This document shows positions 52,715 to 60,350 of a DNA stretch of 64,000 nucleotides, one piece after another. Source of the DNA: Streptomyces chrestomyceticus JCM 4735 (GTDB taxonomy: Bacteria > Actinomycetota > Actinomycetes > Streptomycetales > Streptomycetaceae); the NCBI RefSeq assembly GCF_003865135.1, contig NZ_BHZC01000001.1, forward strand, positions 8,742,001 through 8,806,000, given 5' to 3'. The number at the start of each line of letters is the position of its first letter. Positions within the stretch are counted from its first letter, which is position 1. Below the pieces are notes generated by a model, which saw only the letters and a list, made by a program, of their open reading frames with translations, was not told the origin of the DNA and ran no database searches. The translations under genes and the position numbers were made by a program.

Positions 52715-52955
52715 GTGCCTGTTCCGGGTCGGCCGGGTCCTCCGGACCGACGGATCATGTCCTTGGGGACGTGCTGTCCGGCCCCTCGAAGGCGCGGCGG
52801 TGTTCCACCAGGCTCTCCACCCCGCCCAAGGACGTGGCCCGGGTGAAGAGTTCGCCGTTCTCTGCCGTACGCAGGGAACGCTGCCAGTCGCCGTTGACGT
52901 GCAGGGACAGCATGCCACTGAAGCCGTCGCGCGGCTGCCGGGACGCGATCATGTG
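52715..52955 (-). pseudogene. Remnant of a PLP trans-sulfuration enzyme (C-terminus)
   Basis: Read leftward from about 52955 the sequence gives IASRQPRDGFSGMLSLHV, then LFTRATSLGGVESLVEH and EGPDSTSP, the conserved C-terminal part of cystathionine gamma-lyase/synthase-like enzymes (ATSLGGVESLxEH is diagnostic). An in-frame stop at 52755 interrupts it, but SVGPEDPADPEQ follows the stop directly, matching the family's LRLSVGxEDPADL end with four residues lost. No N-terminal or PLP-lysine part is present. The rest of 52960-53167 shows nothing. Confidence 0.75.
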
Positions 52956-53167
52956 GCCGGGATCGATCGGCGGCCTCCGGGCACGCGACCCGGCTGACGT
53001 GCGGATGATCGGCGAAGCGCGCGGCCGGCGCCTGAGCCGTGGCCGATATCTGCCGTATCCGCTCCCATGGCACCTTGCCTCGGCCGCCGTGCCGTTCCCG
53101 TCCCCGCCGCACCGGGTGAGGGCGGCGAACCGGCCGGCCGTGCCGACCAGCGCCACCCCCGTCCGCC

Positions 53168-54304
53168 CTATTCGCGCGGAAGGCCGTCGGGAGGAGGCGG
53201 AGGGGTGTCCGGCGGACGCGCCTCGCCCGGGTCCCGCTCGCCCTCCCGCTCCCGCTCGATCAGCTCGGACAACTGGAGTTGCAGGCGCTTGGCCTCGCCC
53301 GACCGGTGCTGGCTCCGGTACAGCTCCAGCGCCTGCTCCCACGCCTCACGGGCCTCGCCGGGCCGGCCCAGGGCGGCGTACGCCTGGCCGAGGCCGTGCA
53401 GCAACACGGCTTCGTGGTAGGTGTTGCCGATGTCGCGCAGCAGACCGAGGGCCTGCCGGCCGTGCTCCAGGACGTCGGCGTACCGGCCCGTGCACAGCCC
53501 CAGGTAGGCGTAGACGCCCAGCGACAGCGCCTCACCGTTGCGGTTGCCGTGGCCGCGGTGCAGCAGCAGGCCCTTCTCGCAGTACGCCCGCGCCTGCTCG
53601 AAGTGGCCCAACTGCGCGGAGTACCACGCCGACTGGTTGAAGCCGCGCGCCTCCCACTCCTGGTCCTCCAGCGCCTGGAACAGCGCGAGGGAACGGGTCG
53701 CGTGATCCAGCGCAGACCGGGCTTCCCCCTGTTGTCCCCAGGCCCACGCGAGGACGCGGTGGGTGTGTGCCTGGCTCGGCACGTCGTCGGTACGTTCGGC
53801 GAGGGCCAGCGCCTGGTGCAGGCGCTCCAGCGCCTCGGCGTGCCGGCCCATCAGGGCGCACACTTCGGCGAGCAGGCGGTGCGCCGGAGCCTGGGCGGCC
53901 TCGTCCCCCAGATGCCGCGCGGCGGCCAGCCCGTCGCTCGCGACGGCGGCCTGATCGGCGAGCAGCCCGCGCCGCCAGTGATAGGTGTGCAGCGTCGGCG
54001 CCAACTGCCACACGGCCCGGTGCCACCGCCGCTCGACGGCCAGCCGCTGCGCCGCCATCAGGCAGGGGTGTTCGGCGTCCAGCCACTCCAGCGCCCTTGT
54101 CTCGTCCGGCAGCGGCAGAGGGCGGCAGCCCGGCCGGGGCGGGGCCGGGGCCACCGACTCACGGTGCGGATCGAGCGCCTGGTCACCGGCGTAGGCCGTG
54201 TGCAGGTAGAAGTCCACCAGCCGCCGCAACGCCTCGTCACGGCTGTCCGCCGCCTGGTGGGCGTGGGCCTGTTCGGACGCGTAGAGGCGGATCAGGTCGT
54301 GCAT
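53168..54304 (-). CDS. TPR region of an NB-ARC/TPR regulator (frameshifted C-terminal part)
   Basis: 378 residues as read from the ATG at 54304 (MHDLIRLYASEQAH). MHDLIR.YA is the conserved segment that normally follows the winged-helix part of an NB-ARC domain, so this is the continuation of the upstream gene after a -1 shift. At least six tetratricopeptide repeats follow (for example ALERLHQALALAERTDD, ALDHATRSLALFQAL, AREAWEQALELYRSQ), with a Pro/Arg-rich end. TPRs would mediate protein binding or autoinhibition. Coordinates overlap the upstream frame by 13 bases. Confidence 0.78.
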   Translation of the reverse strand: MHDLIRLYASEQAHAHQAADSRDEALRRLVDFYLHTAYAGDQALDPHRESVAPAPPRPGCRPLPLPDETRALEWLDAEHPCLMAAQRLAVERRWHRAVWQLAPTLHTYHWRRGLLADQAAVASDGLAAARHLGDEAAQAPAHRLLAEVCALMGRHAEALERLHQALALAERTDDVPSQAHTHRVLAWAWGQQGEARSALDHATRSLALFQALEDQEWEARGFNQSAWYSAQLGHFEQARAYCEKGLLLHRGHGNRNGEALSLGVYAYLGLCTGRYADVLEHGRQALGLLRDIGNTYHEAVLLHGLGQAYAALGRPGEAREAWEQALELYRSQHRSGEAKRLQLQLSELIEREREGERDPGEARPPDTPPPPPDGLPRE

Positions 54305-55416
54305 CCGGTAGCGGCCGGGGACGGCTGCGACACCAGGTGCGCGGTCTCCAGCTCCCGCAGCAGCGCGCGGGCCCGGGGCACGGACAGCCCGGCGAGCGAG
54401 GCCGCGGCCGGGAGGCCGATGTCCGGCCCCGGCGCCAGCCCCACCAGCCCGAGCAGGACGGCCGCCTCGGCCGTCAGCGCGGCGTACGAGGACGAGAACG
54501 CCGCCCGCAGGTTCAGCGGAATCTCACCGGCGTCCAGCTCGTCGAGCCGGGTGGTGTGGTCCCGTAGTTCCTCGGCGAGCAGTCGCAGGGGGAAGCCGGG
54601 GTGGGCGGTGGCGCGGGCGGCCACGATGCTCAGCGCCAGCGGCAGTCCGCCACAGCACTCCAGGAACGCGTCCACCGCCGCCGGCTCCGCGGCGACCCGC
54701 GCGTCGCCCAGGTGACCGGCCAGCAACTGGCGGGCCTCGGCTTCGGGGAGCACGTCCAGGTCCAGCGGCCGGGCGCCGTGGGTGGTGACCAGGCCGGCCA
54801 GTTGACGGCGGCTGGTCACCAGCACCGTACTGGCCGAATTCCCCGGCAGCAGCGGGGCCACGTGCGAGGTGTCACGGGCGTTGTCCAGCACGATCAGCAG
54901 CCGCCGGCCGGCGACCAGGCTCCGGTACAGCCCCACCTGCGCGTCGAGGTCCGTCGGCATGCCGGCCGGGTCCACGCCGAGGGCACCGAGGAATCCGCGT
55001 ACGGCCTCGGTCGCCGTCACCGGCTCGCCGACGGGGGTGAAACCCCGCAGGTCGACGAAGAGCTGGCCGTCGGGGAACCGGTCGAGGTGGCGGTGTGCCC
55101 AGTGCAGCGCCAACCAGGTCTTGCCGATGCCTCCGGCGCCGCCGAGCGCCGAGATCGTGACCGTGGCGCCGGTGTCCGCCGCGTCGTCCAGCGCGGCCGT
55201 GAGCGCGGCCAGTTCCCCGGCCCGGCCGGTGAACACCCGCGGCGCGGCGGGCAACTGGTGCGGCACCACCGGGCGCTCCCGCCCCGGATGCAGGTGCACC
55301 CCGCCGTGCACCACCCCGGCCTGCACCACATGGCCCCCGACCGGCGCGGACACCTCGTTGCGTACGTCCGCTCCGGGCAGCTCGCGGCCCTGGCTGTTCT
55401 GTTCCTCCGTCGTCAC
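54292..55416 (-). CDS. NB-ARC ATPase region (frameshifted N-terminal part)
   Basis: 374 residues. An N-terminal strand-rich patch (HVVQAGVVHGGVHLHPG) typical of streptomycete NB-ARC/TPR proteins precedes an AAA/NB-ARC module: Walker A SALGGAGGIGKTWLA, Walker B RLLIVLDNARD, sensor TVLVTSRRQ, and CCGGLPLALSIVAARA (GLPL motif). The frame ends at VSQPSPAATGCTT, just where PGRYRMHDLIRLYA appears in the -1 frame, so one base is missing near 54320. No DNA-binding domain is present, so this is an AfsR-like signalling ATPase without the SARP part. The GTG at 55416 follows AAGGTGG. Confidence 0.78.
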   Translation of the reverse strand: MTTEEQNSQGRELPGADVRNEVSAPVGGHVVQAGVVHGGVHLHPGRERPVVPHQLPAAPRVFTGRAGELAALTAALDDAADTGATVTISALGGAGGIGKTWLALHWAHRHLDRFPDGQLFVDLRGFTPVGEPVTATEAVRGFLGALGVDPAGMPTDLDAQVGLYRSLVAGRRLLIVLDNARDTSHVAPLLPGNSASTVLVTSRRQLAGLVTTHGARPLDLDVLPEAEARQLLAGHLGDARVAAEPAAVDAFLECCGGLPLALSIVAARATAHPGFPLRLLAEELRDHTTRLDELDAGEIPLNLRAAFSSSYAALTAEAAVLLGLVGLAPGPDIGLPAAASLAGLSVPRARALLRELETAHLVSQPSPAATGCTT

Positions 55417-55588
55417 CGCCGCCACCTTCCGCCCCGACACTCCGACCCGTCCCTCCGGCCCGTCGAGTGTCCCGCGCAAGCGGAACCGGTGCCGGGAGCC
55501 GGGCACAGCTCCACTCCCGCGAGTGAAGATCGGTTCGGCGGACGGCCGGGCCAGGGCGTCGACCGGGAGGAACCCGGCCGGAAGCGCC

Positions 55589-55777
55589 TCAGCCCCGCGC
55601 GAGCCGCGCCATTTCGGCGTCGTACGGCCCGGCCGCGAAGCGGAAGTCCGGCAGGTTCGGGCCACCGGTGTTGTTGACCCACTCGGCACCGGCCGGTAGC
55701 ACCTCACGGGCGGTCTCACCGGCGGCCAGAGCGTCCCCGCGCAGCGGCTCCCAGTGCGCAGGACATCTCTTTGACGC
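55589..55777 (-). pseudogene. Unassigned coding remnant
   Basis: The minus strand between stops at 55778 and 55589 reads PAHWEPLRGDALAAGETA, then EVLPAGAEWVNNTGGP and LPDFRFAAGPYDAEM, ending MARLARG and a stop. The composition and flow look like a real protein C-terminus, but no start codon or ribosome site is available and an in-frame stop lies upstream. Probably a truncated gene; I do not recognise the family. The rest of 55417-55866 shows nothing. Confidence 0.4.
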
Positions 55778-55866
55778 TCATCGTCCGACGGCCCCGGAAA
55801 CCGTTTGACGCCGGTCGACGCGGGGCGGTCGGATGGCGCCCCATGAGCGCCGAGCAAAGGCAGCAG

Positions 55867-56751
55867 ATGCATCACTCCCAGCAGCCCGTCGACGAGGACC
55901 TCGTACGGCGGCTGGTCGCCGGGCAGTTCCCCCGATGGGCGGGGCTTGCCGTGCGGCGGTTCCCGTCGGGCGGCACGGTCAACGCCATGTACCGGCTCGG
56001 CGACGGCATGGTCGTACGGCTGCCGCTCATCGCGGGCGGGGCCGGGGACGTGCTGATGGAACGGGAGTGGCTGCCGCGCCTCGCACCCCGGCTGCCCGTG
56101 GCCGTCCCCGAGGTGCTGGGGGCCGGGGAGCCCGCCGGGGAATACCCGTGGCCGTGGTCGGTGTACCGATGGCTCCCGGGCGCGAACCCCGAGGCGGGGG
56201 CGCTGAGCGCCCCCGTGCTGCTGGCCGGGGACCTGGCCGGGTTCGTGGCGGCGATGCGGAGCGTCACCCTACCGGGGGCGCCGACGGCCCACCGGGGCGG
56301 GCCGTTCGCCGCGCTCGACGCGGGGACCAGGGCGGCGATCGAGGAACTGCGCGGCGTCCCGGAGGAGGACGTCGACTGCGACGCGGTGACCGCCGTATGG
56401 GAGGACGCGTTGCGGGCCCCGGAGTGGGACGGGCCGCCGGTCTGGCTGCACGCCGACCTGATGCCGGGCAACCTGCTGGTGGACGGCGGCAGACTGACGG
56501 GAGTGATCGACTTCGGGTGCGCGGGAGCGGGCGATCCGGCCTGCGACCTCTTCCCGGCGTGGAACCTGCTGCCGCCCGACGCCAGGAAGGTCTTCCGCGA
56601 GGCGCTCGGCGTGGACGAGGCGACCTGGCGCCGGGGCCGGGGCCGCACCCTCTCGCAGGCGCTGATCGCGCTGCCGTACTACCGGCGCACGAACCCGGCG
56701 ATGGCGTGCAACGCCCGGCATGTGATCCGGGCGGTGCTGGGGGAGGGGTGA
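55867..56751 (+). CDS. Aminoglycoside phosphotransferase-family kinase
   Basis: 294 residues, APH/ChoK-like kinase fold. The nucleotide-binding lobe has SGGTVNAMYRLGDGMVVRLP and the hinge YPWPWSVYRWLPG; the catalytic loop is WLHADLMPGNLLV (HxDxxxxN) and the metal Asp is in GVIDFGCAGAGDPACDL. Such APH-family proteins in Streptomyces phosphorylate varied small molecules, and resistance cannot be claimed. I start at the ATG 55867, six bases after AAAGG; an in-frame ATG at 55843 is possible. Single gene. Confidence 0.88.
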   Translation: MHHSQQPVDEDLVRRLVAGQFPRWAGLAVRRFPSGGTVNAMYRLGDGMVVRLPLIAGGAGDVLMEREWLPRLAPRLPVAVPEVLGAGEPAGEYPWPWSVYRWLPGANPEAGALSAPVLLAGDLAGFVAAMRSVTLPGAPTAHRGGPFAALDAGTRAAIEELRGVPEEDVDCDAVTAVWEDALRAPEWDGPPVWLHADLMPGNLLVDGGRLTGVIDFGCAGAGDPACDLFPAWNLLPPDARKVFREALGVDEATWRRGRGRTLSQALIALPYYRRTNPAMACNARHVIRAVLGEG

Positions 56752-56875
56752 GCAGCGTGGGGGCACGGCCGCAGCCCGGTGCGGTACGGGGCAGCCGTTG
56801 AGGACGGCCAAGGCTCACGTTGGCCCGCCACGGCTCACCATGGCGATCTCCCGCATCCCGGGAGGACAATGCGGC

Positions 56876-57157
56876 ATGACCGAACGGCGTGGTACGCCTT
56901 GGTACGGCGGGCCGTTGCCCGGCTCCGACGAGCCGCTGTCCCCGGTCGGCGAAGCCCGTATCCGGGAGCAGGGCGAGGAGTGGGCCCAGAAGGGTGCCCT
57001 TGCCGTCGAAGGGGCGCGGGCGGCGATGGGCGATCTCCTGGTGGAGATCGGCCGCTTGAGCCCGCTGGTCGCCTTGATGGACGTGGACGACGGGGGCGAC
57101 GAGGACGGCCGGCGCGGTCAGGACTCCGACGCCCGGTCGCCGGACGAGCGCCGCTGA
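56876..57157 (+). CDS. Small acidic hypothetical protein
   Basis: 93 residues, ATG at 56876 with a GGAGGA site slightly far upstream. The middle is helical (EARIREQGEEWAQKGALAVEGARAAMGDLLVEIGRLSPLVALM); the C-terminal 25 residues are Asp/Gly/Arg-rich and likely disordered. No signal peptide or known domain. Its coding-like composition and the strong terminator right after it support a real gene. Function unknown. Confidence 0.55.
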   Translation: MTERRGTPWYGGPLPGSDEPLSPVGEARIREQGEEWAQKGALAVEGARAAMGDLLVEIGRLSPLVALMDVDDGGDEDGRRGQDSDARSPDERR

Positions 57158-57158
57158 G

Positions 57159-57209
57159 GCCGGCCCCGGATCGCCGTCACACCGCCGAGGTGCGCGATCC
57201 GGGGCCGGC
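57159..57209. terminator. 16-bp bidirectional hairpin
   Basis: GCCGGCCCCGGATCGC (57159-57174) and GCGATCCGGGGCCGGC (57194-57209) are perfect inverted repeats with a 19-base loop, between the rightward small gene and the leftward chitinase gene. Confidence 0.88.
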
Positions 57210-57252
57210 TCCCGTGTGCGGGCTCACCTGCTCAGTCCGCCGCGGCGCGGGG

Positions 57253-58161
57253 TCAGCAGGTCAGGTTGCCCCCCGTGGACGTGCCCAGGATCTGGGTGAA
57301 CTTCTTGAAGTTGTCGACCCGGCTCTGGACCTGGCCGGGGTTGGCGCCGTTGCATTCCAGGCTGCCGTTGATGCTGCGGATGGTCTCGCCGAAGCCGCGG
57401 TCGTTGACGATCGCGTCGTGCGGCGTCATCGTGCCCGGGCCGCGCTGGGTGTTCCAGTACCAGAGGCCGGTCTTCCAGGCGACGGCCGCGTCCGTCTGGA
57501 CCAGGTTCGGGTTGCGCAGCAGGTCGATGCCGAGCGCGTCGCCCGCCGCCTTGTAGTTGAAGTTCCAACTGAGCTGGATCGGCCCGCGGCCGTAGTAGGC
57601 CGCCTGGCCTGCCGGACAGCCGTACGGCTGGTTGCGGTCGCAGTAGTGCGGGTAGTTGGCGGTGTTCTGCTCCACGACGTGGACCAGGCCGCCCGTCTCG
57701 TGGCCGACGTTGGCGAGGAAGGCGGCGGCCTCGCGCTTCTTGATGGTGTCACTGCCCGTGTTGGCGAACCCGGGGTAAGCGCTCAGGGCGGCCTTCAGAC
57801 CGTTGTACGTGTAGAACGGGTTTCTGTTCGGGAACATCTGGTTGAACTGCGCCTCGCTCACCACGAAGCCGGACGGGTTGGTGCCGCCACCGCAGTTGTA
57901 CGGCTCCCAGTACCAGGTGCTGATGACCGGGTCGTACCCCGGGTTGTCGTGCGTGGCGCGGTAGTACTGACCGTTCGTGTACTTGACGATGTCTCCGGTG
58001 CGGTACGCCTTGCCGGCGGTCCAGATGGAGAAGTTGCAGCTCGCGGCGGGTGCCGCGGAGCCGGAGGAGGGTGCTGCCGTGGCGGAGGGCGCAGCGACGG
58101 TGAGGGTCGCGGCACAGGCGGCGGCGGAGAGCACGGCGGCTATACGCTGCTTGAGCAACAT
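57253..58161 (-). CDS. Secreted GH19 chitinase with N-terminal carbohydrate-binding domain
   Basis: 302 residues. Signal peptide (RIAAVLSAAACAATLTVAAPSATA) is followed by a CBM5/12-type module (FSIWTAGKAYRTGDIVKYTNGQYYRATHDNPGYDP, ending WYWEPYNCGG) and a GH19 domain. Catalytic acids lie in NVGHETGGL and VVEQNTANY; the substrate segment CPAGQAAYYGRGPIQLSWNFNY is diagnostic. It cleaves chitin with inversion. The ATG at 58161 has GAGGAG upstream. A DasR-like operator 127 bp upstream predicts control by N-acetylglucosamine metabolism. Confidence 0.95.
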   Translation of the reverse strand: MLLKQRIAAVLSAAACAATLTVAAPSATAAPSSGSAAPAASCNFSIWTAGKAYRTGDIVKYTNGQYYRATHDNPGYDPVISTWYWEPYNCGGGTNPSGFVVSEAQFNQMFPNRNPFYTYNGLKAALSAYPGFANTGSDTIKKREAAAFLANVGHETGGLVHVVEQNTANYPHYCDRNQPYGCPAGQAAYYGRGPIQLSWNFNYKAAGDALGIDLLRNPNLVQTDAAVAWKTGLWYWNTQRGPGTMTPHDAIVNDRGFGETIRSINGSLECNGANPGQVQSRVDNFKKFTQILGTSTGGNLTC

Positions 58162-58287
58162 GTGATCACTCCTCAGTGCGGCAGGGCCGCGTTCGGTCGG
58201 CGACGGACGGTCCGGCGCACGACGAGGGCCACGGACCGCGCTCCGGTTCGCAAGCGCGATCACAGGTTGGGTGGTACTCAACTCGCT

Positions 58288-58299
58288 TGGTCTGTACCA
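58288..58299. promoter_or_regulatory. DasR-like responsive element upstream of the chitinase gene
   Basis: TGGTCTGTACCA (within TTGGTCTGTACCAGT) matches the dre consensus TGGTCTAGACCA at 10 of 12 positions and keeps the TGGT/ACCA arms. It lies 127 bp upstream of the chitinase ATG. DasR sites of this form control chitinase genes in Streptomyces. Confidence 0.65.
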
Positions 58300-58394
58300 G
58301 TCAAGATGGCAGAGGTCCAGATTCCGGATCGGACAACAAGCGGTCACCGGTTCGGGCGAAACGGGCAGGACGGACGCCCGACCCGGTGGGGTGG

Positions 58395-58646
58395 TCAGGT
58401 GAGCAGACGGAACAGATGGGCGCAGGCCGCCGCTTCGTCCGGGTGGCGGCCGATGACGTGATGGGCGCCGCGTTCGTACGCGCCGGTCTCCCACGCGCCG
58501 TCCGGTGCCTGTCGCAGGAACAGGAAGTCCGGGGGCGTGGGGACCGGTTCGTGCACGCCTTCGATGCGGTAGTGGCCGTCGGCGACCCCTGCCGCGCGCA
58601 GCGCTGTGCGCACCGCGTGCCGGTCGAGGGGGGCGTCCCGGTCCAT
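58395..58646 (-). CDS. Probable immunity or partner protein of the TNT-domain toxin
   Basis: 83 residues, no signal peptide, hence cytoplasmic. It begins MDRDAPLDRHAVRTALRAAGV and has the body YRIEGVHEPVPTPPDFLFLR, WETGAYERGAHHVIGRHPDE and a helical end. In-frame GTG codons at 58658 and 58667 are alternative starts; none has a clear ribosome site, so translation may be coupled to the toxin gene 50 bases upstream. Small size, cytoplasmic location and its place directly after a secreted NAD glycohydrolase make it a candidate immunity factor; this is inferred from context only. Confidence 0.7.
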   Translation of the reverse strand: MDRDAPLDRHAVRTALRAAGVADGHYRIEGVHEPVPTPPDFLFLRQAPDGAWETGAYERGAHHVIGRHPDEAAACAHLFRLLT

Positions 58647-58696
58647 GGAGGAAGCCACGGTGGTCACTTCACCACGGCGGCCTGTCGCCCCGGCGT

Positions 58697-59395
58697 TCAG
58701 GTGGCCACCCGGGTGAGGAAGCCGTGCTCGACGAGCCACTTCACGTTCAGCCGCTGCCCCTGGCCCGGGTCGAGGAACACCGCGTCCAGTTTGATCTGCT
58801 GTCCGCCGCCGGGCTGCTCGAACCACGGAGCGATGCTGCCCTGCCACACCCAGAACGGCTTCGCGACCTTGTAGACGTGGTAGTCGCAAGGCGCCGCGGG
58901 TTCGCGTGTGTTGAGATTCTGCGGCGGCAGCGAGCGCTCGGCGTACGCGTCGCCCGCCGGGGCCAGGAAGCCGCCGAACTCCGAGCCGAAGCGGTCCAGC
59001 CGCTGGCCCGGGCGCAGCTTCGCGGGTTCCTTGTCGACCGTGCCGTTGACCTCGCCGAAACCGTCGTTGGGCGGGTACTTCCAGCCGCCCGTGTCCGCCG
59101 GCCCCTCCCAGTACTTCTTCAGGAAGGCCGGGTCCGACAGCTTCCCGGTCCTCTGGTAGCCCTTGAGCAGCGGGCCCACGGGCGCCTGCTGCTTCCCGGG
59201 CAGCCACTTCGGCCCGAGCCGGGCGTCCCCGTGGTACGCGCCCGTGCAGGGCTCGGGCTGGTGCCGCGACGCCGCGGCCGGTGCGGTGGCGGCCCGGTCC
59301 TCCGGCTGCGGCGCGGCGCTCGCCGCGGGCGCCGCCAGCAGGCCGGCGGCGAGGCCGAGAGCGGCGCATATGGTGCGTATGCGGTTCGGGTTCAT
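58697..59395 (-). CDS. Secreted TNT-domain protein (NAD+ glycohydrolase toxin family)
   Basis: 232 residues. Signal peptide (ICAALGLAAGLLAAPAASAA) and a linker precede a TNT domain, named for the tuberculosis necrotizing toxin, an NAD+ glycohydrolase. Family marks are WKYPPNDGFG, PGQRLDRFGSEFGGFLAPAGDAYAERSLPP, YHVYKV and PWFEQPGGGQQ; the Arg of DRFG and the Gln of the QPGGGxQ strand match residues important in TNT. Cysteines EPCTGAYHG and APCDYHVYK could form a disulfide. Export suggests action on other cells or external NAD. The ATG at 59395 follows AAGGAA. Confidence 0.87.
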   Translation of the reverse strand: MNPNRIRTICAALGLAAGLLAAPAASAAPQPEDRAATAPAAASRHQPEPCTGAYHGDARLGPKWLPGKQQAPVGPLLKGYQRTGKLSDPAFLKKYWEGPADTGGWKYPPNDGFGEVNGTVDKEPAKLRPGQRLDRFGSEFGGFLAPAGDAYAERSLPPQNLNTREPAAPCDYHVYKVAKPFWVWQGSIAPWFEQPGGGQQIKLDAVFLDPGQGQRLNVKWLVEHGFLTRVAT

Positions 59396-59509
59396 GCGGG
59401 GGTTCCTTCGCGCGCTGAAGATCCATCAGGACGGTCCGCAGAGTAGACGTACCGTCTCGACAGGTGTCATGGGCGCGTCGCCTTCCGGCCAGGGGCGGGT
59501 TCCCGGCGG

Positions 59510-60256
59510 TTACCGGCCTTCCCCGCGGCTGTCCCGCGTTCCGCCCCCGTTCCCTTGGCCCTCTCCGTCCTCAGTGCCGCAGCCGTCCCCGCCCCCTCGG
59601 CCCTCTCCGCCCTCGGAGCCGCCCCCGTCCACCGGACTCGTCCCCACCCGGTCGAGCAGCGTCTTGACCGTCTCCTCCCACGTGGTGAGCTGCCGCTCGT
59701 GCTTGAACTTCTGGAGCGCGTCGAGGGTTTCCCGGCGCAGCCGCAGCCAGCCGCTGCCGGGGAAGTACAGGTCCATCACCTCGCGCCACACGGCCGCCGG
59801 CAGCTCCGTCGTGCACTCCTGGTCCCACGGCACCATCTCGACCTGCCCCGCCGAGAAGACCGTCCCGCTGAACAGCATCAGCACCGGCACCTGGCCACCC
59901 TCCAGGGCATGGAAGTACTGGCCGCAGGACACCTCCAGGTCGTACGAGCACGGCACCGGCACGTCGATCTCCGTACTGTCCCGGAAGCCCGGCACCATCA
60001 CCGTCACGGTGGCCAGTTGCAAGGGCCGCTGCGTGGCGGCCCAGCGGTCCGGAGTGCCGAACAGGACGGCCAGCCGCGCCTGTTCCAGCCGGCTGTACAC
60101 CCGCCGGTGCGGCTGGACACGAAGCTGGCACCGGAGGGCCACGGCCCGTACGTCCAGGCCGCTGCGTTCCTCGACGCGCAACCGGAAGAGCAGGGTGGGA
60201 GCCGCCGCGCACGGCTCGGGGCGGACACCGGAACAGGCGACGACGAGGTCAGCCAC
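59510..60256 (-). CDS. DUF6084 family protein
   Basis: 248 residues. It matches DUF6084 along its length as I recall that family (RPEPCAAAPTLLFRLRVEE, ALRCQLRVQPHRRVYS, MVPGFRDSTEIDVPVPCSYDLEV, YFHALEGGQVPVLMLFSGTVF, DLYFPGSGWLRLRRETLDAL). The C-terminal 35 residues are a Gly/Glu-rich tail. The GTG at 60256 has GGAAGGGG upstream. Homologues usually sit in uptake [NiFe]-hydrogenase clusters; no hydrogenase gene is seen here, so this copy is orphaned. Function unknown. Confidence 0.85.
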   Translation of the reverse strand: MADLVVACSGVRPEPCAAAPTLLFRLRVEERSGLDVRAVALRCQLRVQPHRRVYSRLEQARLAVLFGTPDRWAATQRPLQLATVTVMVPGFRDSTEIDVPVPCSYDLEVSCGQYFHALEGGQVPVLMLFSGTVFSAGQVEMVPWDQECTTELPAAVWREVMDLYFPGSGWLRLRRETLDALQKFKHERQLTTWEETVKTLLDRVGTSPVDGGGSEGGEGRGGGDGCGTEDGEGQGNGGGTRDSRGEGR

Positions 60257-60350
60257 GGGCGTCCCCTTCCTGCCTGCCGGAACCTGCCGTACGGGCCGCG
60301 GGGCGCCGCGCCCGGGCCGGGGCACGGCGGGTGGTGACGGGCATCGTCGC

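Noticed and set aside
55771..55866. Longer N-terminus for the APH-family kinase
   Set aside because: The extension lacks a ribosome site and family-like sequence; the ATG at 55867 has AAAGG at suitable spacing.
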